The position numbers were made by a program, and so were the translations under genes. Under the pieces are notes generated by a model. It was not told where the DNA came from. It saw only the letters and a program-made list of their open reading frames with translations, and ran no database searches. A stretch of 64,000 nt of DNA from positions 1,794,001 through 1,858,000 of the forward strand of contig NZ_CP074373.1 in NCBI RefSeq assembly GCF_021560035.1, given 5' to 3'. How positions within the stretch are numbered: the stretch's first letter is position 1; each line of letters opens with the position of its first letter. Below are positions 47,321 to 56,234 of the stretch, piece by piece. The stretch is from Virgibacillus sp. NKC19-16 (GTDB lineage: Bacteria; Bacillota; Bacilli; Bacillales; Amphibacillaceae).

Positions 47321-47794
47321 TTAAATAAATAATTTCGGTGTAGACAGCCCATTATCTTTTTTAGTTTCGGAATATTTATTATCGCTCGTTGGCTGTTTGA
47401 TTTCATCATAATTTTTATCATTGTTTGCTACGTTTTCCTTTTCATTGGAATGGTTCTGCTCTTTTTCTACATCATCCGAACTATCAACTTCTTTAAATGC
47501 TTTCATCATTCTATACATCGCAGGAAGATTTTTAACCATTGGTCCATATTCTTGTACGATTGGAGCTGTAGATTGAACAACATTTAACACGTGTTGGACA
47601 TTATTTAATGCACCTGAAAGACCACCTATTCCCTTGTTCACTAATCCTGCAGTAGATTGGTTTTGCAGTAAGCTCTTTATATTATTGCTATTTGCAGGTG
47701 CATTTAAACGTTGTTTTGGTAATAGTGGATTATTTACTGCGTGAGCTCTATGGTCTGGATAAGGATTTCTAGGTTGTTGCAATGGAAACACCAT
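47321..47794 (-). CDS. yqfQ: YqfQ-like protein (VrrA family)
   Basis: A 157-residue low-complexity protein. The conserved core is GLSGALNNVQHVLNVVQSTA then YGPMVKNLPAMYRMMKAFKE, followed by an acidic, Asn/Lys-rich tail ending STPKLFI. This matches the YqfQ family (VrrA in B. anthracis, which has a variable repeat in the equivalent gene). Function unknown. In B. subtilis yqfQ lies elsewhere, near cshB; the neighbours here differ. Confidence 0.82.
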   Translation of the reverse strand: MVFPLQQPRNPYPDHRAHAVNNPLLPKQRLNAPANSNNIKSLLQNQSTAGLVNKGIGGLSGALNNVQHVLNVVQSTAPIVQEYGPMVKNLPAMYRMMKAFKEVDSSDDVEKEQNHSNEKENVANNDKNYDEIKQPTSDNKYSETKKDNGLSTPKLFI

Positions 47795-48044
47795 CTGCTT
47801 AGCCCCTTTTATTGTTGACTCATTATAGGTTATTGTACGTCAGCAATAATAAAGCGTGTAGGCTGTTGTGGTTTATAAAGGTGCTGTTTTATAGGTTAAA
47901 TCATTAAAGTTATTTCCCGGGCAACCGCAGGAAGCAACAATATCCTGCGAGCTATGACGAAATTAGTTGAATCATGATAATTTGCAGTTTTACAAGGAAT
48001 CCATAATTTGAACAAACGTTTGATCAATTATCAAATAATTCTTC

Positions 48045-48084
48045 ATAATTAAATGGCTCTGGAAATCCAGAGCCATTTAATTAT
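48045..48084 (-). terminator. Terminator of yozE with perfect 18-bp stem
   Basis: ATAATTAAATGGCTCTGG and its exact reverse complement around AAAT, overlapping the yozE stop codon. The rest of the gap 47795-48044 shows no feature I can support. Confidence 0.88.
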
Positions 48085-48304
48085 CTTCTTTTAATTTATA
48101 TTTATCCCAAAGCTCATCAAACACAGCCAATGCGGCTGGAAAAGGACTATTCCATTCTAAATAATTGCTAATTTCATCATAGTCGCTCGAGTGTTTCGGA
48201 AAATCATGATCAAAAAATACCCAATCAGCTAGACGACTTTGATCATCCGGCGGCTTTTTCCCACGGAATGTCATTAAAAATTGATAAAATGATCTCAGAT
48301 CCAA
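48077..48304 (-). CDS. yozE: YozE-like protein (UPF0346)
   Basis: A 75-residue helical SAM-like protein: LRSFYQFLMTFRGKK, FFDHDFPKHSSDYDEISNYL and FDELWDKYK match YozE (UPF0346). Function unknown. The start is uncertain. The annotated TTG (48304) directly abuts the GGGGGG of the Shine-Dalgarno, whereas the CTG two codons later (LRSFYQ) has a normal six-to-seven base spacing and aligns with the B. subtilis start (MKSFY). No ATG is available before the conserved core. Confidence 0.85.
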   Translation of the reverse strand: MDLRSFYQFLMTFRGKKPPDDQSRLADWVFFDHDFPKHSSDYDEISNYLEWNSPFPAALAVFDELWDKYKLKEDN

Positions 48305-48322
48305 CCCCCCTAATCCATGTGA

Positions 48323-49078
48323 TTATCCATTTTCCATAAACTCCTCATGTTTACGCTGTTTCTTACGGTAAACGATTTTTGATAAGTAAATACTGATTTC
48401 ATATAAAATAATTAATGGAACTGCAACGACAATTTGTAGAATGAAATCTGGTGGTGTCACGATTGTTCCAACAATAACTAATATAAGGTATGCATATTTT
48501 CTGTTTTTTCGCATGAATTCCGGTGTTAAGACTCCAATAGTCGTTAAAAACATTGCAATAATTGGTATTTCAAAAAGCACCGCAAAGGGCAATGTGATAC
48601 GAAGTAAAAATTTGAAATATCGGTCAACAGTAAACATTTCATTAAACATACCTTCATTTAACGATAGTAAAAAAGGTAAAATCAGCTGTATAAACATAAA
48701 GTATCCAAAAACCAAGCCACCAATAAATAAAAGAAATATAGCAGGGATATAGGCTAAGGATGCTCTTCGTTCAGTAGTAGTTAACCCTGGTTGTATAAAG
48801 GCCCAAATTTGAAAGGACAAGATTGGGATCGTTCCAATAACTGCAATCATCCCAGCCATTGAAAAATAAATCCATATAATTTCCCCTGGACTAATTACAA
48901 CTAATTCGAAATCCAAATCATTTACAAAGAACCAATAGATATCCTGAACAAAAATAAAACCGACAATAAAAAATAAAACAAAGAAAACAGCTGTAACAAT
49001 CAGTCTGTTTCGTAACTCTGATAAGTGCCCTGTGAGATTCATATCTTTATCGCTTGCATGTTTGTTGTCATCAACCAT
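48323..49078 (-). CDS. tatC: Sec-independent translocase subunit TatC
   Basis: A 251-residue TatC with six membrane segments. The N-terminal signal-recognition block HLSELRNRLIVTAVFFVLFF and the cytoplasmic loop with the conserved FEIPI segment are present. TatC binds twin-arginine signal peptides and recruits TatA to form the pore. It lies downstream of two tatA genes on the same strand, with a terminator-like hairpin between, so its expression may partly be read-through or from its own promoter. Confidence 0.96.
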   Translation of the reverse strand: MVDDNKHASDKDMNLTGHLSELRNRLIVTAVFFVLFFIVGFIFVQDIYWFFVNDLDFELVVISPGEIIWIYFSMAGMIAVIGTIPILSFQIWAFIQPGLTTTERRASLAYIPAIFLLFIGGLVFGYFMFIQLILPFLLSLNEGMFNEMFTVDRYFKFLLRITLPFAVLFEIPIIAMFLTTIGVLTPEFMRKNRKYAYLILVIVGTIVTPPDFILQIVVAVPLIILYEISIYLSKIVYRKKQRKHEEFMENG

Positions 49079-49100
49079 TATTTCACACTCCTAGGGTAAC

Positions 49101-49138
49101 AAAAAAGAAGGTGCAAGGTTATATACCTTACACCTTTT
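49101..49138 (-). terminator. Terminator or attenuator between tatA2 and tatC
   Basis: AAGGTGCAAGGT and ACCTTACACCTT (one mismatch) followed on the - strand by a T-run. It reduces but need not abolish transcription into tatC. Confidence 0.8.
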
Positions 49139-49340
49139 ACTCATCACCTTTTGTTGATGTATGATTATTGCCTTTTTTAGGCGTATCGTGATCTGATATA
49201 ATATCCTTGGTAGCATTTTTAAATTCTTTTAATGAACTTCCAACAGCTTTACCTATTTCAGGTAACTTGGAAGGGCCGAAAACAATTAATGCTATGACAA
49301 GAATCAGTATTAACCCTGGGATACCAATATTGCTGAACAT
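49137..49340 (-). CDS. tatA: Twin-arginine translocase subunit TatA, second copy
   Basis: A 67-residue TatA: N-terminal membrane helix ([20 protein letters not shown]), hinge [11 protein letters not shown] and an amphipathic helix ([16 protein letters not shown]), then a short polar tail. It forms the oligomeric pore of the Tat system. It lies 22 bases after another tatA; the two share most of their N-terminal halves, so they come from a tandem duplication. Confidence 0.95.
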   Translation of the reverse strand: MFSNIGIPGLILILVIALIVFGPSKLPEIGKAVGSSLKEFKNATKDIISDHDTPKKGNNHTSTKGDE

Positions 49341-49362
49341 TTGAAATCACTCCAAATATTTT

Positions 49363-49572
49363 CTATTTGTTTTCTTTTCCCTTAACGATTTCTTTTGTTT
49401 CATTTATTTCATCCGTAACATCACTCGTTAAATCTTTTGTGGAGTTCTTAAATTCACGCAAGGTTTGTCCAGCAGCTTTACCAATTTCAGGCAACTTTTT
49501 TGGTCCGAAAATGACTAATGCGATAACCAATATTAAAATTAAACCTGGAAATCCTATATTTGCAAACATCAT
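49363..49572 (-). CDS. tatA: Twin-arginine translocase subunit TatA, first copy
   Basis: A 69-residue TatA with [31 protein letters not shown] and [16 protein letters not shown], followed by an acidic/lysine-rich tail. AAGGTG precedes the start; two adjacent ATGs occur. First gene of a tatA-tatA-tatC cluster. Firmicutes Tat systems usually need one TatA plus TatC, so the two copies may serve different substrates or dosage. Confidence 0.95.
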   Translation of the reverse strand: MMFANIGFPGLILILVIALVIFGPKKLPEIGKAAGQTLREFKNSTKDLTSDVTDEINETKEIVKGKENK

Positions 49573-49706
49573 TACACCTTCTTTACAAAATTGACTTTAT
49601 AATTAGAGCACTATTAAGCGTTCGAAATTCCAATTCGTCTATAGTTTAACATGTTTGTCTAATATTAAACAAGTTATACTAAAATAGTTTATCTCTCACA
49701 CTGCAA

Positions 49707-50195
49707 TTATTTTCGGTCATATTGTAAAAAGTAGTAGTCATAAGGGTTTTTATCATCCTTTTCCCCTTTTTCCTTAGATGTTAAATTCCATTCATCTTCA
49801 ATAAACTCTGGAAAATAGGCGTCACCCTCAAAGGACTCATCAATGAATGTAATGTACATGCGGTCAGCATATGGTAACACCTGTTTGAAAATGTCCCCAC
49901 CGCCAATAACGAAGAATTCCTCATCCGCATTCGCTTTATTCCATTCCTGTATTTTTTTCAAATCAGTAATTACCTCTACTTCTTCTGGAAACGTCGTGTT
50001 TTTTCGAGTAACGACAACATTTTTCCGATTTGGTAATGCTCCATCTAACGAATCATATGTTTTTCTTCCCATTATAACGGTGTGCCCAGATGTTCTTTCT
50101 TTAAAAAAACGAAAATCTTTTGGCAGATGCCAAGGTAAATCATTATTTAGGCCAATGACACGATTGCGATCCATCGCTAGCATAAATGAAATCAT
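49707..50195 (-). CDS. dfrA: Dihydrofolate reductase
   Basis: A 162-residue DHFR reducing dihydrofolate to tetrahydrofolate. The N terminus ISFMLAMDRNRVIGLNNDLP followed by WHLPKDFRFFKERTSGHTVI holds the catalytic acid (Asp after LPK) and substrate contacts; MGRKTYDSL and FVIGGGDIFKQ bind NADPH. It begins 25 bases after thyA with AAGGAGGAATT before the ATG, the standard thyA-dfrA operon, and recycles the dihydrofolate made by ThyA. Confidence 0.97.
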   Translation of the reverse strand: MISFMLAMDRNRVIGLNNDLPWHLPKDFRFFKERTSGHTVIMGRKTYDSLDGALPNRKNVVVTRKNTTFPEEVEVITDLKKIQEWNKANADEEFFVIGGGDIFKQVLPYADRMYITFIDESFEGDAYFPEFIEDEWNLTSKEKGEKDDKNPYDYYFLQYDRK

Positions 50196-50220
50196 AGATA
50201 ATTCCTCCTTCTATTTATTA

Positions 50221-51177
50221 TTAAACAGCTATTGGTGCTTTAATTGCAGGATGTGGATTATACTCTATTAATTCAAAATCAGTAAGCTCAAAATCAAAAA
50301 TAGAGTTCTTATCTTTATTAATTTTTAGTTTAGGAAAAGTCCTCACTTCACGATTAAGCTGTGTATTTATCTGTTCCACATGATTTGCATAAATATGAGC
50401 ATCGCCTAATGTATGCACGAATTCTCCCACTTCCAAATTTGTTTCATGTGCGATTAAGTGTGTTAACAATGCATAACTCGCAATATTAAAAGGAACGCCT
50501 AAGAAAACATCAGCACTGCGTTGATATAGCTGACATGACAATTTTCCGTCAGCAACATAGAACTGAAACAGTGTATGACACGGAGGCAATGCCATATTAG
50601 GTACATCTTCTGGATTCCATGCAGACACAATATGCCTGCGAGAATCAGGGTTGGTTTGGAGTGATCTGATTACGTCTTTCAACTGATCAATGGTACCATT
50701 TTTGGAAGTTTCCCATTCTCTCCACTGCTTCCCGTAAACAGAACCAAGATCACCAAACTCACTAGCAAAATCATCATCATGGAGGATTTTTTTCTTGAAA
50801 CTTTCCATTTCTTTCTTATATTGTTCTCTGAACACTGGATCTTGCTGACTTCGATTTCCGAAATTCGTCATATCTGGTCCTTTGTATTTTTCACTTTTCA
50901 CCCACTTTTCAAACGCCCATTCATTCCATATATTATTATTGTTTTCCAGTAAATAGCGAATGTTTGTGTCCCCTTTAATAAACCAAAGTAGCTCACTGGC
51001 AATCAGTCGAAATGGGACTTTCTTTGTTGTTAGTAATGGGAAGCCATCACTTAGATCAAATCGCATTTGATGACCAAACACAGAATAGGTACCGGTACCA
51101 GTTCTGTCTTCCTTCTTTACCCCTTTTTTTAAAATGTGATCACATAATTGTAAGTACGTCTGTTCACCATTTACCAT
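50221..51177 (-). CDS. thyA: Thymidylate synthase
   Basis: A 318-residue thymidylate synthase making dTMP from dUMP with methylene-tetrahydrofolate. [20 protein letters not shown] at the phosphate site, the catalytic Cys in [34 protein letters not shown] and HIYANHVEQ are present. It has the about 50-residue insertion of the longer ThyA form ([16 protein letters not shown] and on). The frame extends to 51252, but ATG 51177 follows GGGGGAGA and [11 protein letters not shown] is the usual start. Confidence 0.96.
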   Translation of the reverse strand: MVNGEQTYLQLCDHILKKGVKKEDRTGTGTYSVFGHQMRFDLSDGFPLLTTKKVPFRLIASELLWFIKGDTNIRYLLENNNNIWNEWAFEKWVKSEKYKGPDMTNFGNRSQQDPVFREQYKKEMESFKKKILHDDDFASEFGDLGSVYGKQWREWETSKNGTIDQLKDVIRSLQTNPDSRRHIVSAWNPEDVPNMALPPCHTLFQFYVADGKLSCQLYQRSADVFLGVPFNIASYALLTHLIAHETNLEVGEFVHTLGDAHIYANHVEQINTQLNREVRTFPKLKINKDKNSIFDFELTDFELIEYNPHPAIKAPIAV

Positions 51178-51311
51178 AAAATCTCCCCCATTTGTAACTG
51201 ATATTCGTTTATAGCTTATTGCGTTCATTATAACATAACTCATAAAAACCACTCGAGTTAAAAAGTGCCTATTGGGATACTAAGTATTTGGGTAAAATAA
51301 TGCTTAGAGGC

Positions 51312-51358
51312 TTAAAAGAGACTCAGGCAGGAAAATTTTTGCCTGAGTCTCTTTTTAC
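51312..51358. terminator. Terminator after fhs-ypgQ
   Basis: AAAAGAGACTCAGGCA and TGCCTGAGTCTCTTTT form a perfect 16-bp stem around about ten bases, with T-tracts on both strands. Confidence 0.93.
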
Positions 51359-51942
51359 CACTCTTTATAAAATTGTTCTAAAAACTTCTCCATAAAAACA
51401 TGTCTTTCCTGAGCAATCTCTGATGCAGTGGTGGTGTGTAATAAATCTTTTAATGTTAATAGTTTATTGTAAAAATGCTGGATAGATGTATCATGAAAGT
51501 CTCTATGATAAATCAGTTGTTTCTTTGCTCCACCATATGCAAAGGTCCTGGCAATTCCAACAGCACCTATGGCATCTATTCTATCTGCATCTTGCACAAT
51601 TTTTCCCTCAAGTGTTGCAGGAACACCCTCTTTTCGAAAAGAGACATCTCTAATTGCCTTTTTAATCTCAATGATTTCAGCATTGGATAAACCAATGGAT
51701 TCAAGAAAGGTTATCATATCTTTTGTCGCTTTTACCGAATCAGAGAAAAGTTTCTCGTCTCCAATATCATGAAGCCATGCGGAAACTTCAGTAATAAATA
51801 AATCTGCTTTTTCTTGTTCAGCGATCTCTTTTGCTATTCGTGCAACTCGTTTCATATGAAAAAAGTCATGGCCTGTGGCGTCACTATGAAAAAGTGTGTG
51901 TACATAGTTTCTTATCGCCTGTAAACATTTCTCTTTTTCCAT
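51355..51942 (-). CDS. ypgQ: HD-domain phosphohydrolase YpgQ
   Basis: A 195-residue HD-domain protein: HDFFHMKRVARIAKEIAE and AWLHDIGDEKLF provide the metal-binding H...HD, and QDADRIDAIGAVGIARTFAY the distal Asp. B. subtilis YpgQ is a Mn-dependent pyrophosphohydrolase acting on nucleotides. Its ATG overlaps the fhs stop codon by one base (TAATG), so translation is coupled to fhs. Confidence 0.93.
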   Translation of the reverse strand: MEKEKCLQAIRNYVHTLFHSDATGHDFFHMKRVARIAKEIAEQEKADLFITEVSAWLHDIGDEKLFSDSVKATKDMITFLESIGLSNAEIIEIKKAIRDVSFRKEGVPATLEGKIVQDADRIDAIGAVGIARTFAYGGAKKQLIYHRDFHDTSIQHFYNKLLTLKDLLHTTTASEIAQERHVFMEKFLEQFYKEW

Positions 51943-53612
51943 TAAAATAACCCGAGTACTTTACCCTCTTCTGTGACGTCCATATTAAAAGCGGCAGGTT
52001 TTTCAGGTAACCCCGGCATTGTCATTACATCACCGGTTAGAGCAACAATAAATCCTGCACCAATAGATGGCCTCAATTCTCTAATGGTTATTGAAAACTC
52101 TTTTGGTCTTCCTATTTTTGTCGGATCATCTGATAAAGAATATTGCGTTTTTGCCATGCAAACAGATAGCTTGCCCCAACCCTGTTGCTCATAAAACATG
52201 ATTTGTGCTCTTGCCTTAGGTGATAGTTCGATATCATCCGCACCGTATACTTTTTGCGCTATTGTTCTGATTTTTGCCTCCAGCGTTTCGTCTAATTCAT
52301 ATAGTGGGGTAAAGTTCTTGTCCGCTGATTCTATTTTTGCAATAATTTTCTCAGCTAAACGAATGCCACCCTCCCCTCCATTTTCCCAAACATCTGTTAA
52401 TGCTACTTCAATATTTCTTGATTCACACCATGATTCAATAAAACTTACTTCCGCTGATGTATCTGTTGGAAACTTATTAATTGAGACAACATATGGCAAT
52501 CCAAAAAGTTCAATGGTTTCCATATGCTTCTTTAAATTTTCCATTCCAGCTTTTAAAGCATCAATATTTTCCTCTTTTAAATTATCTTTCGCTAATCCCC
52601 CATGCATTTTTAATGCCCGAACTGTAGCGACAATTACAACTGCATCTGTATCAATTTCACCAGCACGGGATTTGATATTCAGAAATTTCTCAGCACCCAA
52701 ATCCGCCCCAAATCCTGCTTCTGTTACCACATAATCGCCTAATTTGGCAGCTGTTTTGGTTGCCATTATACTATTACAACCATGTGCGATATTGGCAAAA
52801 GGGCCACCGTGAATAATTGCGGGTGTATTCTCAGTTGTTTGGACCAAGTTAGGTTTCATTGCATCTTTCAGCAGTAACGTCAATGCTCCTTCTACTTTTA
52901 AATCTTTAACAGTGACAGGTAATTTGTCGTATGTGTATCCAATCACGATCCGGGCAATTCTTGCTTTTAAATCTTCAAGACTTGTTGCTAAGCATAATAC
53001 AGCCATTATCTCAGATGCAACGGTGATGTTAAATCCATCTTCTCTGGGGACCCCTCTTAGTGGCCCTCCTAGTCCGACGACTATTTGCCTTAATGCACGG
53101 TCATTCATATCCATTACTCTTTTCCATTCCATTCTCCTGGGATCAATATTTAGTTTATTTCCACGATGGATATGATTATCTATCATTGCAGACAAGGCAT
53201 TATTAGCACTTGTTATTGCATGTAGGTCTCCGGTAAAATGTAAGTTAATATCTTCCATTGGAAGCACTTGGGAATAACCTCCTCCAGCTGCCCCTCCTTT
53301 CATACCCATTACAGGGCCCAAAGATGGCTCTCGTAGTGCAATAACCGCTTTCTTGCCAATTTTATTTAATGCTTGTCCCAACCCGACGGTTACCGTAGAC
53401 TTCCCTTCCCCTGCAGTAGTGGGGTTAATTGATGTTACTAATACAACTTTTCCATTTGGTTTATCTTTTAGCTTGTCTAATAGGTTGTCAGACAACTTTG
53501 CTTTCGTATGACCATATGGCTCAAAGTCCTCCTCAGTTAAGTGAAGTCCCGCTGCAATCTCCTTAATCGGTTTAAGACTTGATTCCTGAGCAATTTCAAT
53601 ATCTGTTTTCAT
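51942..53612 (-). CDS. fhs: Formate-tetrahydrofolate ligase
   Basis: A 556-residue enzyme joining formate to tetrahydrofolate with ATP to supply 10-formyl-THF. The P-loop is [19 protein letters not shown], near residue 59; [20 protein letters not shown] and [20 protein letters not shown] are family blocks. The frame is open to 53699, but ATG 53612 (MKTDIEIAQ) follows GGGAGTGCAGG and is the standard start. With thyA, dfrA and folE2 nearby it belongs to one-carbon metabolism. I see no THF or ZTP riboswitch in its leader. Confidence 0.97.
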   Translation of the reverse strand: MKTDIEIAQESSLKPIKEIAAGLHLTEEDFEPYGHTKAKLSDNLLDKLKDKPNGKVVLVTSINPTTAGEGKSTVTVGLGQALNKIGKKAVIALREPSLGPVMGMKGGAAGGGYSQVLPMEDINLHFTGDLHAITSANNALSAMIDNHIHRGNKLNIDPRRMEWKRVMDMNDRALRQIVVGLGGPLRGVPREDGFNITVASEIMAVLCLATSLEDLKARIARIVIGYTYDKLPVTVKDLKVEGALTLLLKDAMKPNLVQTTENTPAIIHGGPFANIAHGCNSIMATKTAAKLGDYVVTEAGFGADLGAEKFLNIKSRAGEIDTDAVVIVATVRALKMHGGLAKDNLKEENIDALKAGMENLKKHMETIELFGLPYVVSINKFPTDTSAEVSFIESWCESRNIEVALTDVWENGGEGGIRLAEKIIAKIESADKNFTPLYELDETLEAKIRTIAQKVYGADDIELSPKARAQIMFYEQQGWGKLSVCMAKTQYSLSDDPTKIGRPKEFSITIRELRPSIGAGFIVALTGDVMTMPGLPEKPAAFNMDVTEEGKVLGLF

Positions 53613-53755
53613 ATACCTGCACTCCCTTCTTAAACATCTACTATCAGTGTACCTTTTTGATTGTGATTTTTCACTTAATTTCATAGTTACGAAAGACATT
53701 ATTTTTAAAAAGGTGATAAAAATAAGGATTGATTAAAAAATATGATGTCAAATTC

Positions 53756-53784
53756 TTGACTGAAATAGGTAAATAAGCTATATT
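53756..53784 (+). promoter_or_regulatory. Strong promoter upstream of the candidate small RNA and cspD
   Basis: TTGACT, a 17-bp spacer and TATATT. Transcription should begin near 53791. Confidence 0.75.
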
Positions 53785-53790
53785 AGGGTC

Positions 53791-53886
53791 AAGCAAAGAA
53801 GATGTATGGAATCATTAGCAACAGGCAGCTTCTATAGAAGTGGATGTAATAGTGATCCTACGCTTCTATAGGTGTTGCCTTTTTTG
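53791..53886 (+). ncRNA. Candidate 95-nt small RNA or attenuated leader before cspD
   Basis: The predicted transcript starts after the promoter at 53756-53784 and ends at a structured terminator: AGGCA (53823) and TGCCT (53876) close the helix, CTATAGAAG pairs with CTTCTATAG inside it, and TTTTTT follows. Between start and hairpin lies an unpaired A/G-rich segment (CAAGCAAAGAAGATG). There is no ORF with a start and Shine-Dalgarno. It could be an independent sRNA or a leader that lets transcription through to cspD, 65 bases downstream, under some conditions. It occupies most of the 338-base gap between fhs and cspD. Confidence 0.6.
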
Positions 53887-53950
53887 ACGTTTCATCTGTC
53901 GACTTTGTATTAACACGTATTACGTGAAAGGTTTTAGGAGGATTATTTAC

Positions 53951-54151
53951 ATGGAAAACGGAGTAGTAAAATGGTTCAACGCAGAAAAGGGTTATGGCTT
54001 CATCCAATTGGAAGAAGGAAATGATGTATTTGTACATTATTCAGCTATCCAAGAAGAAGGCTTCAAAACGTTGGAAGAAGGACAAGAAGTATCCTTTGAA
54101 ATCGTTGAAGGCGATCGTGGCCCTCAAGCTGCAAATGTAAATAAAAAATAA
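53951..54151 (+). CDS. cspD: Cold-shock protein (CspD-like)
   Basis: A 66-residue cold-shock domain protein binding single-stranded RNA and DNA. RNP1 is KGYGFIQL and RNP2 VFVHYSA; the protein begins [16 protein letters not shown]. The frame is open from 53924, but ATG 53951 follows TAGGAGGA and is the standard start. B. subtilis has cspD in the ypgQ-ypeQ area, which fits the context. Whether it is read from its own promoter or from 53756 is open. Confidence 0.95.
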   Translation: MENGVVKWFNAEKGYGFIQLEEGNDVFVHYSAIQEEGFKTLEEGQEVSFEIVEGDRGPQAANVNKK

Positions 54152-54176
54152 TGCAGCCATTATAGCAATATATGAT

Positions 54177-54208
54177 AAGCGGTAATCGTAATCGATTACC
54201 GCTTTTTT
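54177..54208 (+). terminator. cspD terminator
   Basis: AAGCGGTAATCG and CGATTACCGCTT around TAAT, followed by TTTTT. Confidence 0.93.
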
Positions 54209-54329
54209 GTAGTCTAGGAAATTATAAAATATTGAGGTTGTGGATAATTCAGTAGCCAAATAAGTCCCGTCCGGCTCCAGCGCCTTTGTTCCTTGGCAGT
54301 TAAGACAAGAATATAATTTGCTAATATGA

Positions 54330-54560
54330 ATTGCTGGTCGAGGTAAAAGACTTAGTGGCTTATTTAGACACCTTCCAGAGAAAGAGGAATTTCCGACTGC
54401 CGAAGAGGAGGAAAATGCAGAACCAACTCCTGAGTGCCTTGAGAATTGGAGACTTTGGATCGTTATTACAATAGCATTAATCCTGTTTGTATATACCATA
54501 CCATTTGTTGATATTATTCAAAATTCACCACCATTTGATGAGCCGATTGGCAACTCTTAA
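54330..54560 (+). pseudogene. C-terminal remnant of a heme-copper oxidase subunit I (ba3/cbb3-type)
   Basis: An open stretch without a usable start codon reads LPEKEEFPTAEEEENAEPTP, then ENWRLWIVITIALILFVYTI and PFVDIIQNSPPFDEP to a stop at 54560. The acidic linker, E-N-W-x-x-W, a membrane helix and the D-I-I-Q-N-S-P-P tail fit the end of Bacillaceae b(o/a)3-type cytochrome c oxidase subunit I as I remember it. The preceding 500 or so codons are absent: a stop lies at 54327 and cspD just before. Upstream (54260-54310) is a fragment resembling a dispersed Bacillaceae repeat (CGGCTCCAGCGCCT). Confidence 0.6.
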
Positions 54561-54605
54561 AAGTAGGAGGACAGATCGTTGTTTTGTCCTCCCCATCACT
54601 AACTC

Positions 54606-55121
54606 TTAATCCGAAAAATTTTCTGCTAAGGCCTTTTCTTCAGTTGGAATCCGGATCGTTAATAACAGAATATGTAATATTGGAAACACAATAGCTGTTA
54701 TATATACACCAAACAATAATGGGATTATCAATAATTCAATCCCGACAATAATATAATTTGGATGTTTCACATATTTGTAAGGTCCCTCGTTTACCACTGA
54801 AAATTGGGGAGAGACAATGATTTTCGTGTTCCAGAATCTTCCTAGAGTTCGAATGCACCAAATTCTAATACCTTGGGTGAAAATAAACAAAGCCAATAAA
54901 ATGTAATTAAGTTTTACATTTGAAACATCGCGAAACGTAACCTCCAGAAGGATAGAAATGAAAAACACAGTATGAAGAATGACGAAAAATTTATAATGCT
55001 TGCCCCCTCTTTCAATTCCGCCTCTTTCTTTCATCCATCTTTCATTCCTTCTAGCAATTATCAATTCGATTAAACGTTGAGAAATAATGATAATTAGTAA
55101 GATCCACATGAAGATTGGCAT
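54606..55121 (-). CDS. bpsB: Isoprenylcysteine carboxyl methyltransferase-family protein, alkylpyrone O-methyltransferase BpsB (YpbQ)
   Basis: A 171-residue membrane methyltransferase with about four or five membrane segments. The SAM-binding C-terminal block is GPYKYVKHPNYIIVG with a later RIPTEEKAL. In B. subtilis BpsB methylates the alkylpyrones made by the type III polyketide synthase BpsA, encoded just upstream. The frame starts at GTG 55133, but ATG 55121 is two bases after the bpsA stop with GGAGTGG upstream, so the genes are coupled. Confidence 0.9.
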   Translation of the reverse strand: MPIFMWILLIIIISQRLIELIIARRNERWMKERGGIERGGKHYKFFVILHTVFFISILLEVTFRDVSNVKLNYILLALFIFTQGIRIWCIRTLGRFWNTKIIVSPQFSVVNEGPYKYVKHPNYIIVGIELLIIPLLFGVYITAIVFPILHILLLTIRIPTEEKALAENFSD

Positions 55122-55123
55122 TG

Positions 55124-56209
55124 TTAATTCCACTCCAATAACAGCAGTTCTGAACTAAAACCTGGTCCTAAAGCAGATAATATACTTTTTTTCTGTCGGC
55201 CAACGCCTTCTTTCATTGCTTCATAAAGTACATAAAAAACGGTCGCAGAAGACATATTACCGTGATTTAGCAACACATTATAGGAATGTGTGAACTTCTT
55301 GCTTGAACTTTGTAAAACATTTTCCATTGCGGTTAAGACTTTTTTACCTCCCGGATGTGCGATAAATGAGTGAATCATTTGCTCATTTAATCCTTCCTCA
55401 TGCAGAAATGTATTTATATGCCCATCCCAAAAGGAGTTGACTAGTGCCGGTATACTTTTGGAGAAAATGACCTCTAATCCACTATTCGTAACATGCCACC
55501 CCATAACGGAAGTGCTGTCTTTTTTTGTTAGTGAACTCGTACGTACTATTCTTGGGGTGCTCTTGCGCTGATAAGTAAGATATGGTGATTTATCCCCCAT
55601 AGCTAATACTGCACTAACACCGTCACCAAAAAGGGCACTTCCGACTAAATTACTTTTTTTATTATCATCCTTTTGAAAAGTTAAGCTACATAATTCGCAG
55701 GATACAATTAATGCCGTTTTTTCCGGATGAGCAGAAATCCAATCAAATGCGCGTGATAATCCGATTGCCCCTCCCACGCAACCAAGTCCCCATAGTGGCA
55801 TACGATTCGTGCTTTCACGAAAAGGGCGTTCATTAAGTAAATGTACTTCCATCGATGGTGTTGCAATTCCAGTACTTGATACAAATATGATCATATCAAT
55901 CGCTTCATATGGCATGTCTCTTGTTAGAAATTCCCCATTTGTTAAACAATGATCAACCGCTTGCAGCATATGCTTCTTTGCAAATGTTAGGTATAGCTCA
56001 TTTCGTTCTTGAAATGTGTGATTTTGTCTTAACCACTCCTTTTCTACAACAAACTGACGATTGTTGACTGCTGCATTGTCAAACACTGGGAGTATATGCT
56101 CCATTTGTTTGTTAGAATAGGGGAAAACCTCTTTTACTAACTCTTTTACTTCTGTCTGTGATAGATCATATTCAGGGATACCAACGCCAACTGAACTGAT
56201 GAAAGTCAT
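55124..56209 (-). CDS. bpsA: Type III polyketide synthase (chalcone-synthase-like, alkylpyrone-forming)
   Basis: A 361-residue chalcone/stilbene synthase-fold enzyme. The catalytic triad is visible: C144 in LWGLGCVGGAIG, H285 in FIAHPGGKKV and N318 in LLNHGNMSSAT. B. subtilis BpsA (BcsA) condenses long-chain acyl-CoA with malonyl-CoA to triketide and tetraketide pyrones. It forms an operon with the methyltransferase bpsB, the arrangement known from B. subtilis, so methylated alkylpyrones are the likely product. Confidence 0.94.
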   Translation of the reverse strand: MTFISSVGVGIPEYDLSQTEVKELVKEVFPYSNKQMEHILPVFDNAAVNNRQFVVEKEWLRQNHTFQERNELYLTFAKKHMLQAVDHCLTNGEFLTRDMPYEAIDMIIFVSSTGIATPSMEVHLLNERPFRESTNRMPLWGLGCVGGAIGLSRAFDWISAHPEKTALIVSCELCSLTFQKDDNKKSNLVGSALFGDGVSAVLAMGDKSPYLTYQRKSTPRIVRTSSLTKKDSTSVMGWHVTNSGLEVIFSKSIPALVNSFWDGHINTFLHEEGLNEQMIHSFIAHPGGKKVLTAMENVLQSSSKKFTHSYNVLLNHGNMSSATVFYVLYEAMKEGVGRQKKSILSALGPGFSSELLLLEWN

Positions 56210-56234
56210 AAAGTCACCCTTTTAAATACTATTT

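Noticed and set aside
53613-53755. Possible THF or ZTP riboswitch in the fhs leader
   Set aside because: The leader on the fhs strand is short and shows neither the conserved cores of these riboswitches nor a terminator before the gene.
54041-54499. 152-residue open frame antisense to cspD and the oxidase remnant
   Set aside because: It spans a terminator and two unrelated features on the other strand, so it cannot be a natural gene.
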